From contig BCKE01000016.1 in the NCBI GenBank assembly GCA_001600495.1, positions 264,474 to 304,570 of the forward strand: a stretch of DNA of 40,097 nt, given 5' to 3'. The notes below the pieces were generated by a model. That model made no database searches. It saw only the letters and a program-made list of their open reading frames with translations, and was not told the DNA's origin. Shown in pieces: positions 16,540 to 26,489 of this stretch (the stretch's first letter is position 1; every line of letters starts with the position of its first letter). Position numbers and translations under genes: made by a program. This DNA comes from Pilasporangium apinafurcum. Its lineage: Eukaryota; Oomycota; Peronosporomycetes; Pythiales; Pythiaceae.

Positions 16540-18479
16540 TGTATGTCCTCACAACGAATGGCGAAAACTCCATGTTGTGGCATCCAGATGAAGAAGCGGC
16601 GAGATTCGCGTGGCTAGTTGATTTGAACATATTTTTACCTCAGTCATCTATGAACACGAGGAGGGAGCTAGTGACACTGAATTCAGAAACTTGACTAGAA
16701 CGTTAGTGCCACTGGCTGGAAAATCGATTTACGATCGAGAGATCCCGCTGATCTTGCAGCTCCATCCCAAATGGCTTCAGCCAGACAACATGGGAATGTG
16801 CCGTGAAGATGCTACCAAACCGGTAGATAAGTAACTTGACCATGCTAACAATTTGACAGATGTTCTTTGAACTCTCTCACACAATGGGAATCTGAATTTT
16901 GTGCTGAGAAGTGTATTCGTCAATATTATGCGCACAGAAACAACAAGGCGCGCGGTGAAGTTATTGGATGAAGTGTTGACTATGAAAGACGTGTCTGTGG
17001 ACCAGTTGAATATGAACTTTGAGGGTGTTGATTCCTGCTTCGAAAATGGAGAAGAGATGATGGATGATGGCTTTACTGCGCAGCTTGGCCCATTCATGAT
17101 CACAGTCTGTGGAACACCGTGCGTCACGGATGGAGCTGAGACGATGATTTCAGCGCTATTGGCCCAGAGGAAGACCCATGCAAAGCGGATTCATTTTCAG
17201 AGGCCCGAGGTAGGTTTGATCTACATAGCAACATTTTGCTCAGCTCTTGTATATTCGCGAGGGCACTACACCATCGACTTGGAGAACATGCTTAGTAGTT
17301 ACGGAGTAATTGACGACATCCAGAAATGGAAATGGCTAGCATATGTACTATTTAGTCGCAACGGAGAACCCACAATCCAGTATCGATCCATCTCGGAAAC
17401 GTATGGTACTCACCAACCCCATATTGACGCAGTAGCCAACATTGTAAATGCAAAAAATCCTAGTCCGGAATTAATTCGAGCCAATCTTGATGGTGATATA
17501 GACGACTGAGAAGCTGTGACAGTATTTTTGAAGAAAGATATATCGATTGAGATGGTATGGTTCCAAGTTGACAACCTGGGAAGAATTGTTTCAGGTCTCT
17601 ATTTGCATGAGGATGGATATTATCCACTCGCACTAGATGATGCTCATTCAAGTCACGTGCTCGTCGTGGTTGGTGGTTGGGGGATTTGCCGTGTTAAACG
17701 AAGATGCATTGCTACGAGAGAAATAGTGGATCCTCTGATGAATTATAGTGGTCATCATGTCAGAGATCTGCGCGTTACCATAAAAAACGGGTGAGGATGA
17801 TACCATCTCAGAACTTGTAGACCTCGTAAGATTTTTCGGCTGCGGTTTGAAGGCTCTGAAAATGTACTTATGTCAAATGTGTTTACAGCAGATACATGTG
17901 GAGGAATTGCTGCAATGTTGTCCAGATTTGACGACCTTGGTCATTGACACTGTCGCTCAATTTGAATCGTTCAATAATCTGATTCGTATTGGTGAATCTA
18001 TGACAGGCGGCATTTCTTCACTGACATTCCGTGCACTAGAATGTAACTCAGCTTGCGCCATTACTTTTGCCGGCATTCTCGCAGATCCTACCCGTACATT
18101 TACACGTTTTCTGAAAGCTTTATCGTTTCGAATATCAAATCAGCATGAGCACGGACTGAACGCGGACGCACTTAGGGCTTTCCTCAATGTACTCAAAATC
18201 AATAAAATGCTTGCTCGCTTTGAAATGTACGCGTCATGCTCGCTTGTGGAAGAGTTTTAGGGAGAATTTGCTGAGTTTAACTATGATCTACTGATTGTAT
18301 TGGAAGAAAAATTTCCGTCGACCACCCGATGGGCATTTCTCAGCTCTATATGAGAACAATGCAAATCGATCGATGGCGATGATGTCGTGTATTTGGTTGA
18401 TCGCCATGCATGCGAACTCATATTTGAGTTTGCCGCTACTGGGAAAGAACGGGTTGTCAAATTTGCGAGTGACTCCTGA
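16540..18479 (+). pseudogene. decayed copy of leucine-rich family protein (plus strand)
   Basis: Three frame segments read in order align along the intact minus gene at 32565-34763. REIPLILQLHPKWLQPDN matches its REIPILLDCTPALTIDYHN; KWKWLAYVLFSRNGEPTI matches KWKWLAHALFSRNPTSVI; GCGLKALKMYL matches GPGLQALDLYL; and CELIFEFAATGKERVVKF matches its last 20 residues. Disabling changes are in-frame stops at 17507 (TGA), 18258 (TAG) and 18351 (TGA), a frameshift near 17790, and further decay upstream of 16900. The first roughly 130 residues are unrecognisable, so the left edge is approximate. The copy ends at a TGA at 18477-18479 in the position expected from the intact protein. Its neighbour at 18673 is a second dead copy in the opposite direction. 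Confidence 0.85.
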
Positions 18480-18672
18480 TCGGGAAATTCAATGAAATGC
18501 TGCTCCAACTTAGCAAACCGCAATTTGCTCACTGTATGAAAATGATGATCTAGTGTGAAAAATGTAGGGTATGACCAGCGTTCTAATATATAGCAATCCA
18601 CCTCTATTGCTCTTATTACGTACGTGTAATACTGCAATCAAAGTATACACACATGAAACAGCAGCATCTTGA

Positions 18673-20980
18673 TCACCTACATCGTTTGAAAATTTCTGTT
18701 CGTGGCTGCCGAATGGCAGCAAAATCAAAAATGAGCCGACAAACATGACTATCGAGGTCATAGTCTAGTGATGTATGAACCGTTTTCATTGATGTTTGCT
18801 CCAAAATTGACTGATTGCGATGGCATATGCTCAAAAATGCCAATCTCGTGGTCAGAGGGATGGCATTGACCCCGAATGACGAACCTTCATTTAATTCCTG
18901 AAAAACGACCGCAAACTTTTTGTGCAATTTGGTGCTGACCTACAGCTCAAAATGAGCGAGCGTGTGGTTCGTTTCCAGCATCCTCACGAAAGACAACAGC
19001 ACTTCTTTGTTCATTTCCTAAACACCCGCATCGTGACTACCCAAGGTTATGTTAGTCATGGACTTCGACAGTGGACATGTCGAATCTACGAGTGCTTTTG
19101 CGAAGCACATGAGCCCCTTTGGTTTGCAATTTAGATTAAAGATTTCAAGTGGTGTCAGGGTGATGTTGCTGCCAGTAAATACATCAAACAAGTCAACATC
19201 TGGTTTTGTAAGCCTTAAATTCGTCATGTTTAGACACGATCGCAAGAGTTCTTCTAGATGTGATTGCTGAGCAATCATCTTATTCGTTTGGATATCCATT
19301 GATGAGATGCGCCGACAAATTAATCTACTGAATAACGCCATTGCAGGCAGATGCTTCTCCTTCATGTATTCCAGATCGAGTATCAGGTTCATTGTGCATG
19401 ATGAAGATGAACCAACCAGGCAATTTATCGGTTCGCTTGACCAAACGACCTCTTTAGATCCGCGACAAATAGCATATCCTGGTACTACAATGTGAAGAAA
19501 TGGCATCCGAGGATTGTCGTGCACTAACGGAAATCGTCCATTATGTGATAGAGAAATTGCTGAAAAATATTTTAGTTCATCTTGAGCGTTAACGACAAGA
19601 AGATAAACCGGTGTACTGGTACGTAGAACCACCAATTCATCTCTGTCTTCAATCTCCATTCCAACATCATTGAAGTCAAGTAGATTTGTTGCTAGATGTG
19701 AAGCATGGATCACACTCAACATCACATCGACTATATCTGAAGACATCTCTGAAATTGATATTATCAAACAACTAATCATTAATTTTGGATTGCAGCTACT
19801 AAGTGCATATGCCAACCATTTTTACTTGAGCTTTCGGGGCAGAGGAGAACCACATAGCATCCCGGTATGTAGTTCCAACTGGAAACTCCCCTGAGTGTGC
19901 GCAAATTGCGAGCAAAACATCGCGAAATGATTCACGTCCGATTGATAACCCTCTAGAAAGATCGATCGGAAGTTTTTGAATGATCTACACCAAACCACCT
20001 GAGTTATCTGAGCGATTGGATAATCAATCGTCTTTATCAGCTATGGCGCCGCCACATGAAGTGCGCGCTTGTCATCTGCTTGCTCAGTCTACAGCACGTC
20101 ATTATCTACTTTTTCATCGACTAGGATCGTACTCTCTATCACATAATTTATCTGTTTGGACTGCAAGTTCAAGGTCAGTTCCCTCATTGGTACATTCTTA
20201 ATCACCATGACTTGGGCCAGAAATGTAGCAATCTGTGCTGTCAAAGGTGTAAAACCAGGATCGACAATCATGCCATGCAACACAAAGCCAGGATACAAAG
20301 GCTGCCGAGGTTCTATCATTTAGGAAAAGACTCGTGCTTGCTCAATGACATCCTGTAAATAGCGAGTCAGTAGCTTGTCATTGCCTGTCGTGAAGTAAAT
20401 ATCTTCACGTGGTTGGAGAAGTAGCAGAGTGGAAATCTCATTTGATGCAACATCATTTATACATTCCACTAATGGGAGTGACACGTGCATCGTGCGCGTA
20501 AATTCCGAATCATCAGTCTCCATATCCTCTAGCCAACTCTTCGTCAGTGATGACAGCACTTCCGCAACCCAATCTCTTGATGGAGAGCGAATCGTATTGC
20601 CGTTATCTTCGAAAATACAATCGAAATCGAACGAGGTGTATTCTTCGCTCAAAGCAAAAACAAACCGCGGAAAGATATGGTCTAGTGCATCACAGTCGTG
20701 TATCTCATGGGCACAGCATCTCTCCCGCAAAAGCTGCCGCCATAGACTCTGATCGATCAGTGCCGCTGTGCTCAACACTTGCAGCGCCTGGACAATTGTT
20801 GAGAAGTTCTCGTCCGACGCGGTTGTTTTCCACTCGTAGTCACCAGCGATCGTGTGATAGCATGTACAATGGTATTGTGGATCTGTACGAAGGCATCGCC
20901 GGATTGTATAGAGTCAGGTTGTAGCATAAATGTTTGCACCATGGCAGTACGTGGCTGATCCATTCCGGCAGATCAGGCAT
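18673..20980 (-). pseudogene. decayed copy of leucine-rich family protein (minus strand)
   Basis: The copy starts at an ATG at 20980 (MPDLPEWISHVLPWCKHL, matching LELVETLARPWCVHL of the intact protein). It shifts frame near 20850, continues through LSTAALIDQSLWRQLLRERC (intact: LSIIAWIDDYTWRLLLRKEC), and hits an in-frame TAA at 20320-20322. Decayed sequence follows from 20089 to 19815 (DVNHFAMFCSQFAHTQG, then a stop before KWLAYALSSCNPK). A 265-residue open block (19018-19815) holds LHIVVPGYAICRGSKEVV and LEELLRSCLNMTNLRLTKP, and the copy ends with LTTRLAFLSICHR and FDFAAIRQPRTEIFKRCR at 18673. It covers nearly the full length of the family, so it was a complete gene. It is more diverged from the intact gene than a recent copy would be. 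Confidence 0.85.
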
Positions 20981-21634
20981 CGTATTTTACTTGAAATTGC
21001 TTTAGGTGACAGTTCGAAGAGGTCAAAACAACCTATAGCAATCAGCGGCTATTATTTTGACCAATCGAAAATGTAGTAATATTAATTATAACCAATCAAT
21101 GACCGTTTTTTACTGCATGGGTACACTTGTTATGTGTTCGCTTGCCGCTTTTAGACTGTCTTGAACAAATCAAGATATGATTCCAAGCGCAGCTATGCTT
21201 ATTCCTTATCATCAAGGTAACAATGTCAGATATGGCACCGACCACGTGTATTACTGCTTGCTGGTCTTCTTGGGTAAAGAAATCTCCATTGATTTCCGTC
21301 ATTTCAGTAGAAATGCGATTGTATACATTCATCACATTGATCGAAAAGGACAGTATGAATATACTAAGCAATGTATCATCAGTCACTTAAATCGAAAGAA
21401 ATCAATGCGGTATATCTCTCAAAAAGTTAAACCTAATGCTAATTCGCTCCATTTACACCGAGTTTCTGTTGATCACGCACTTTTTCACACTCCATTCAAA
21501 TGCAAGAGCATACTTATAGGCACGCTCGACACTACGATGGCCGGTACTGTTACGAACGCAGCAGACACGGCAATTAAGATCACGGTCGTGGATGGTACGA
21601 CCAAGACCGGCACGGTGGAAGAAGATCTTGCCAT
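20981..21634. other. intergenic, AT-rich, with a possible relic frame
   Basis: A minus frame at 21096-21386 (GTG start) includes EDQQAVIHVVGAISDIV, similar to helical segments in the small ORFs at 5835 and 9097. The plus frame 21177-21737 is the antisense of the small gene at 21635-21841 for part of its length and is not supported. Confidence 0.45.
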
Positions 21635-21841
21635 TTATAGTTGGGCAAGCATTCCGTGCGCGTACTGTCCTTGGTTCACTGGCGGTCGTCTGTTCATCCT
21701 ACCCGGGCGATTATTCGTCGCAGCTCCAGTGGGCTGATCTGATCCGCGGCTGGAGTAGTACGTGGGATTATTCGGATTCAGTTGGTTTGCACGGTTGTCT
21801 TGTGCAGCTTTTTCGCTTGCAGATTCACCTTTGCCCGACAT
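21635..21841 (-). CDS. small conserved-looking protein with DNRANQLNPN motif (68 aa)
   Basis: The ATG at 21841 gives MSGKGESASEKAAQDNRANQ; the next residues LNPNNPTYYSSRGSDQPTG are distinctive. From memory, short eukaryotic proteins with a DNRxNQxNPNxxxYxxSRG signature are widespread and uncharacterised; I cannot check this here. The C-terminal half is Pro/Arg/Asn-rich (NNRPGRMNRRPPVNQGQY) and ends GMLAQL. The protein is hydrophilic, without a signal peptide, membrane helix or the array modules, so it may be an ordinary small gene inside the array. It sits between the dead leucine-rich copy and the large Ser-rich minus gene. No promoter match was found. Confidence 0.65.
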   Translation of the reverse strand: MSGKGESASEKAAQDNRANQLNPNNPTYYSSRGSDQPTGAATNNRPGRMNRRPPVNQGQYAHGMLAQL

Positions 21842-22513
21842 CTTGTTTTCTTCGTATCACCTGCTATACCACTTTCGGCGAAAATTGCTTTATGCGCTGG
21901 AGAGAAAGATCTCTTAGTGTCTTGCTCGGTTGAAGCGTTGAAAACGAGAGTGTGACTCCCTAACGGTGCTATTGAAGAAGTAGTAGACGTGCGTGTAGAC
22001 GATGCATGCAACGTTCTTCATGATCCACTGACGTGCGATGAACATGGATGGTCGCCCACTGCCGTGCAACAAACAAATGAGCCAATTTCTGTAATGAAAC
22101 ACTAAATTATCGGATATTGAATAGAGGAGCGAACTGAACAATCAGGTGGCAATATTTCTAATCTTAGGAATCTGCTGATCGTCAGAAGAAATGGTTTTGT
22201 TGCTAACAAGTTCTGATGGTAGATGCCACTATGCCTATTTTATCTTCTATTGCTCATTATTCCCACCGGTGAGATTTTGCCGCATTCAATAAAGGATAAG
22301 AGTGACAAATTTTTAGCTACATCCACTTCAATACAGAGACAATAGTTTATCACCAGTCACAAGTTCAATATGTATATATTGCTGTGATGTTGGCTACGAC
22401 GAAGTTGTTAACATCTACGAAATGCATATCACCGCCAGCTAGAAATTCTGGAACGAGAAGCCTGCGACTTGATAGTTTAGTGAATGGAATACTGATTCTC
22501 TTCCTGAAACGAC
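21842..22513. other. intergenic, no supported gene
   Basis: 3' flank of the 23803 minus gene and 5' flank of the small gene at 21841. Minus frames in this stretch are Ser/Thr-rich but lack any supported homology. Confidence 0.45.
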
Positions 22514-23803
22514 TTACGGGGCGTGTGGATACAACATGTTTTGGTTCTCAACGTCCAGCGGATCACGATGAGGGTCATATGCATCCTTTTTCGCGTTCTG
22601 CTGTTGAGTATAGTCTTGAGCTTGGACATGATACGCGTCGGTAGTAGGAATAGAGGTAGCATTGGTTGTATGACCTGTCGTGGGGTAATTATGGTTCGTC
22701 GTGGGGCGATTATGGTTCGTTGTGGGATAATTATGGCTTTCCTGGTTGCTTGAGAACTTGGATTCATCCGAGTGTTCTTTGTGCAGCATCTTGTTTTTCA
22801 GCTGGTGAATCTTCTCACTCAACTTCTTCACCTTGGAGTCCTTGCGATCATGAGCCGCATTCGTCGAATTTGTATGAGTGTCTGCATTCAGGGCTCCCGA
22901 GTGGTTTGGTTCTGTTGAATGGTAGTGCTCACGATGGAATGGATTGTTTTCGTGGCCAGAGGTAGTTGGTTTGTGTGTCGTATCATTGGGGCGGTTAAAA
23001 CCAAGCGCTTTGTCAGTCACGTTGTGAGACTGGTGATGATGAGGCTGAGTATCGTGAGTCAGGCCACTGACATTGCCGATACTCACGGGTGATTGCTTCT
23101 TCTGATCAGCCGAGTCCGCTAACGAGTGAAGCGTTGCACTTGGGGTCTCATTCGACTTATGGGTTGAAGTGCTAGAGCTACCTGGATTTTTGTACGAGTA
23201 CTCACAGTCTTTTAACTTTGATAGATCCGAAGAAGTCGCAGTGCTACCTGGAATCTCGGCAAAGGCATTAGCATCATTGTTTTTGGTACTAGTCGTCGTA
23301 TTAAGACCCTTCGAAGTGTCACTGGTTTCCTCTCTGCCCAGCACCTTGTTGATCATATTTCCAGCCGTATCTGTGATGGTCTGGAGCGTGGATTTTGGTG
23401 CCTCATCTGCACTTGACGACGATGACGATGACGATGAGCTAGCATTGCTGGCGGTAGACAAGTTATGTCGTTCATTACCTTCGACAAGGCCCGAGCTGGT
23501 TGTGGACTGAACTGGCCCAACGCTTGGTTCATTTGTAGTGTCTTCGTCCGAACCCAACACCATCTTCTTCAGTTGTGTCGCCATATCACTGACAGTTTGG
23601 AGTGTCGATTTCGGTGGCTCTTCCTGTCGAGTCTCATTTTCTTCTCCAGCCAGCGTCGGATCACCTGTAGACTTGTACACGTAGTCACCTGGATCAGAAA
23701 GCGAGTCTAACTTCTGATTTGATCCCGTGCTCGTACTGCTAGTCACGGCCGACTCGTTTTTCGCTGGCACCACAGGTTTCGCTTGATCGGTGTAATGCCA
23801 CAT
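22514..23803 (-). CDS. array protein with three modules and LKNK segment (429 aa)
   Basis: The ATG at 23803 lies 56 nt downstream of a clear core promoter. Order of parts: MWHYTD start; SLSDPGDYVYKSTGDP (D-P-x-Y type); module copies APKSTLQTITDTAGNMINKV followed by LG, and PPKSTLQTVSDMATQLKKMV followed by LG; a Ser run; a third, shortened copy (TPSATLHSLADSADQKK); LKDCEYSYKNPG; a His/Thr/Asn-rich stretch; EKIHQLKNKMLHKEHSDES (about residue 330), which matches the kinase N-terminus and the end of the 26490 protein; a short NYPTTNHNRPTTNHNYPTT repeat; and the terminus NQNMLYPHAP. No signal peptide or membrane segment. A probably disordered protein that combines nearly all array motifs. Function unknown. 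The stop context CCG TAA GTC is like that of the window's first gene and of the 6601 gene. Confidence 0.85.
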   Translation of the reverse strand: MWHYTDQAKPVVPAKNESAVTSSTSTGSNQKLDSLSDPGDYVYKSTGDPTLAGEENETRQEEPPKSTLQTVSDMATQLKKMVLGSDEDTTNEPSVGPVQSTTSSGLVEGNERHNLSTASNASSSSSSSSSSADEAPKSTLQTITDTAGNMINKVLGREETSDTSKGLNTTTSTKNNDANAFAEIPGSTATSSDLSKLKDCEYSYKNPGSSSTSTHKSNETPSATLHSLADSADQKKQSPVSIGNVSGLTHDTQPHHHQSHNVTDKALGFNRPNDTTHKPTTSGHENNPFHREHYHSTEPNHSGALNADTHTNSTNAAHDRKDSKVKKLSEKIHQLKNKMLHKEHSDESKFSSNQESHNYPTTNHNRPTTNHNYPTTGHTTNATSIPTTDAYHVQAQDYTQQQNAKKDAYDPHRDPLDVENQNMLYPHAP

Positions 23804-24400
23804 CTCTGTTGTTGGTTGATTAGTTACTACTTGGTTGTTTTGTTTTGTGTTGTGGTTGTCAAATTGAAAAGTGAGGACGTGCCAGCAGAGGACATCGCGT
23901 ACTCAGTCAGTCAACGCAGGAGTTGGAAGGCCAAAAGGTCATGCGTGTCTCTGACCTCAAGTTAAAACGTCGGGTACGTTACTTTTACATCGAAAGAAGC
24001 CAATAAGGTTATGTGACGTTGAATGCAGACACATATGTACTCATTAGTTGAATTCTTCTTTGGTATACTAATAAAAAAACATTTCGTGCGACCAATTTAA
24101 GAATCAGAATGTCTCGCAATCATGCTAACGGTTCAACATGAAATGCCTTTCATTTTCTGAGTCAGTGTTACCACCCATTTAATTATCACAATCATATATT
24201 GAAGAAGTGTCTCTTGCTTCAATGTGAGCCGAGCACTTTTGTGTCACATGTAACAACAAAATAATGGCTTCCAGGGGTGTTGGCAATGAAATATGTGACA
24301 TCCAATGATCTGGGATTGATAGGGATACGACCCGATTGCTTGGTCATGCGTATGCATTCTTGTATTTGAGCATCATATCCATTGTAGATCAAGTAATACG
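23804..24400. other. divergent intergenic region
   Basis: Contains the minus core promoter at 23860-23874 and the upstream region of the plus gene at 24401. A weak ATCATATCCATTG initiator-like stretch lies at about 24370. No other feature seen. Confidence 0.5.
23860..23874 (-). promoter_or_regulatory. oomycete-type core promoter for the gene at 23803
   Basis: The minus strand reads TCACTTTTCAATTTG, an initiator plus flanking element, 57 nt upstream of the ATG. Nearly the same as the promoter at 10056-10070. Confidence 0.75.
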
Positions 24401-24931
24401 ATGTCTGAAGCAGCTGAGCACCCGGAAAAGCCCAATAGCGAACCTCATTTCAATGAGGCGACTATTAGAGGCGCTGACTCAATCGACGTGAATCCCATTG
24501 CATCAGCGATCCAAACAATCGCAGAGACGGCAGATTCAGTGGCCAAAACCATAATCAACACCATTACCTCCAATGGTGCAAATGATGATGAGGAAGAACA
24601 AAATGAGAACCAGAGCTGCGATACAGCTGCACAAGACTCGACTAATGATAACATTCAAACTGAAAAAGCAGATGCCTCGCTCTCGAAGCAGATGCTAAGT
24701 CCCGACTCGCTCATTGCTCCTGCAAATAAACGTGCCGAATTGAGGAGACGAAACACGAGTGACCCAAAGATCCAAGCCATGACGGAGAAAGCTGATGCAT
24801 TGGCCAAGAAGATGCTGGGTCACGACACTCCAGATTCGCCAAATGACCCTGTCGACGAGCGAAGTAACGCCTATAGTCACAACATGAGGAGCCGTTATGC
24901 TGCTTGTGAGTACGATGAGTACGTTCCTTAA
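24401..24931 (+). CDS. acidic array protein with two modules (176 aa)
   Basis: Starts MSEAAEHPEKPNSEPHF. Residues about 31-56 (NPIASAIQTIAETADSVAKT) and about 123-142 (DPKIQAMTEKADALAKKMLG followed by HDTPD) are two divergent copies of the array module. They share the [ST]xIQxxxEKAD...MLG layout with the 23803 and 8036 proteins. Between them lies an acidic Asn/Glu/Asp tract and a basic RRRNTSD patch. The end YAACEYDEYVP keeps the terminal Tyr...Pro pattern. It is hydrophilic and probably disordered, with no targeting sequence. It resembles the 10627 product in size and charge. Function unknown. Confidence 0.8.
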   Translation: MSEAAEHPEKPNSEPHFNEATIRGADSIDVNPIASAIQTIAETADSVAKTIINTITSNGANDDEEEQNENQSCDTAAQDSTNDNIQTEKADASLSKQMLSPDSLIAPANKRAELRRRNTSDPKIQAMTEKADALAKKMLGHDTPDSPNDPVDERSNAYSHNMRSRYAACEYDEYVP

Positions 24932-25084
24932 CTTTCCAGACCACAGCGTGCGTGTGTATATACTATAAAAGCCAAGAAACAATGCTACAAATTCATATAC
25001 AGAAAACTTGGGATTTTATCTTTTTCTCATGTCATTCATTGACTTCACTTACTGTTCACATTTCCGCCATATAGCACCATCAAC

Positions 25085-25411
25085 CTATTTGGAGTTTCTA
25101 TTCCCGTGATTTTGATGCTCCCTCATACGATCGACCGTATCTGCTATTGATTCGAGTGTAGAGCTGGGTGTGGTCTCTGAACGACTAAACTTATGTGGAG
25201 AATTGTTGGTTCCAAACATTTCTTTTGCCATTTCTTCAGCTTCTTCCGCCATCTTGTCAATTTCTTCGCTGCTCGGGTTATCGAGGTTATACTGATGAGG
25301 CTCCTTTTTCCGTTTGCTTGTTTTTAATAAATCGTGGGTCGCTTGGTTGCTGTCTTTCATCTCGGCTTGTTCTTCGTTGAAGACCAGTACCTTGCTTTTC
25401 ACATCCTTCAT
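25085..25411 (-). CDS. small LEA-like array protein (108 aa)
   Basis: The ATG at 25411 gives MKDVKSKVLVFNEEQAEMKD; a TTG further upstream is not needed. Residues about 53-75 (SSEEIDKMAEEAEEMAKEMF followed by GTNNS) form a heptad-like helix ending in the array's MFGTNxS signature. Then TTPSSTLESIADTVDRMREH repeats the opening of the module found in the 23803 protein (KSTLQTITDTAG). The protein is highly charged and short, ends HGNRNSK, and lacks the terminal proline motif. It is convergent with the 24401 gene, whose stop is about 150 bp away. Probably a helical or disordered protectant-type protein; function not established. Confidence 0.75.
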   Translation of the reverse strand: MKDVKSKVLVFNEEQAEMKDSNQATHDLLKTSKRKKEPHQYNLDNPSSEEIDKMAEEAEEMAKEMFGTNNSPHKFSRSETTPSSTLESIADTVDRMREHQNHGNRNSK

Positions 25412-25473
25412 TTTTTCCAATTAAATCGATTGTGCGCTGTAATGAGTAAATCACAAAGTGCGTGAAACGAACT

Positions 25474-25800
25474 TTAACGGCATTGAATACTTTTTCTCAA
25501 TATTATTCTCGAACGTGGAAGCCAACAAAATAGGTGCACATGTACAAAATGAGTAATTATGTAAGCCATCGCATTCAAAAAGTATGAGCTGTTCCTCTCT
25601 TTTTCAAAGACTCGATCAATCAGCTGTTTCTCAATTTCCTTCATGAATTTTGGTGCGGCCAGCACTACGAGATCTTGTCTGGCCGATATAGATCGATGTT
25701 GTAGCTGCCTGCAGATCCGAGTAGTCGATTTACTTGAATCATAGGCAAATACATCTTTCTGGTTTCCACTGAATTTGATAGCTGCCGTCGCTGGTTTCAT
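25474..25800 (-). CDS. hypothetical ORF (108 aa)
   Basis: An ATG at 25800 opens a frame with plausible protein character in its first 80 residues (ATAAIKFSGNQKDVFAYDSS, then FMKEIEKQLIDRVFEKER). It then turns into a hydrophobic, Cys/Trp-containing tail that looks like read-through into non-coding DNA or an unrecognised intron. I do not recognise the family. It carries neither of the array modules and has no nearby promoter match. It could be an exon of a small gene or a relic. Confidence 0.3.
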   Translation of the reverse strand: MKPATAAIKFSGNQKDVFAYDSSKSTTRICRQLQHRSISARQDLVVLAAPKFMKEIEKQLIDRVFEKERNSSYFLNAMAYIITHFVHVHLFCWLPRSRIILRKSIQCR

Positions 25801-26423
25801 CTAACGTGACAGTATCATCGTACCACCTGTAGGCAATGATGTTCACTTGTCTGGAATAATTGTCAGCACTCGAGTGTTAGATGCTGGCGAATGCACGAAA
25901 TGGCGCATCGAAAGTGCTGCTATTACTACACTCAGCGTTCTTGATCGCCATTTTCTTATGATTTTTTGGCTTCATACGTTCAAGGAAAATTAGCATATAC
26001 CTTCAGGTCAAGAGGAGATGAACGGAATGAGACACAACTGCACCATCTCGAAGAGCTTTCGAAGAGGTGCGTCCCGATAAAGTCGTGGCAGTTGGAGAGA
26101 CTAGGACACCCATGTTCCCATGAGACGTTGAATCGATGTTTCTCACCCGAGTGCGAAATGAAAATGATTAATGATGTAATTTATTAAGGATTTTATCCTA
26201 TTTCTCTAGATAATTTGCGAAATTATAGAAAATGCGTGCTGTAAACGAAGAAAATAACCCATTAACAGTGTCAATGCACGCTGGCAGCGTCTCTTGAAAA
26301 CCATGGCTTGTTGAACCCACTTTGTTTTAACTGTGGCCATAATGGCTTCCAAGTACCAGACAACGGCAAGATCCGGAACGAGTGTCAAGCACTTGATTTT
26401 GTCGACAAGCCATCGTTTGTCTC

Positions 26424-26441
26424 GCCTCATTCTACAATTTG
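26424..26441 (+). promoter_or_regulatory. oomycete-type core promoter for the giant array gene
   Basis: GCCTCATTCTACAATTTG fits CTCATTYYNCAWTTT at each position from its third base and lies 48 nt before the ATG at 26490. Confidence 0.78.
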
Positions 26442-26489
26442 ATTCATACACAAGAACCCGAACAAAAATAAAAATACTCGACAAACAGA

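Larger units (their letters stand above)
25412..26489. other. divergent intergenic region before the giant gene
   Basis: Holds a doubtful minus ORF (25474-25800) and the plus core promoter at 26424-26441. Short plus ORF 25966-26187 and minus ORF 26206-26484 are not supported. Confidence 0.45.

Noticed and set aside
21177-21737. Plus ORF of 186 aa
   Set aside because: It overlaps the small minus gene with the DNRANQLNPN motif and shows no protein-like features of its own.
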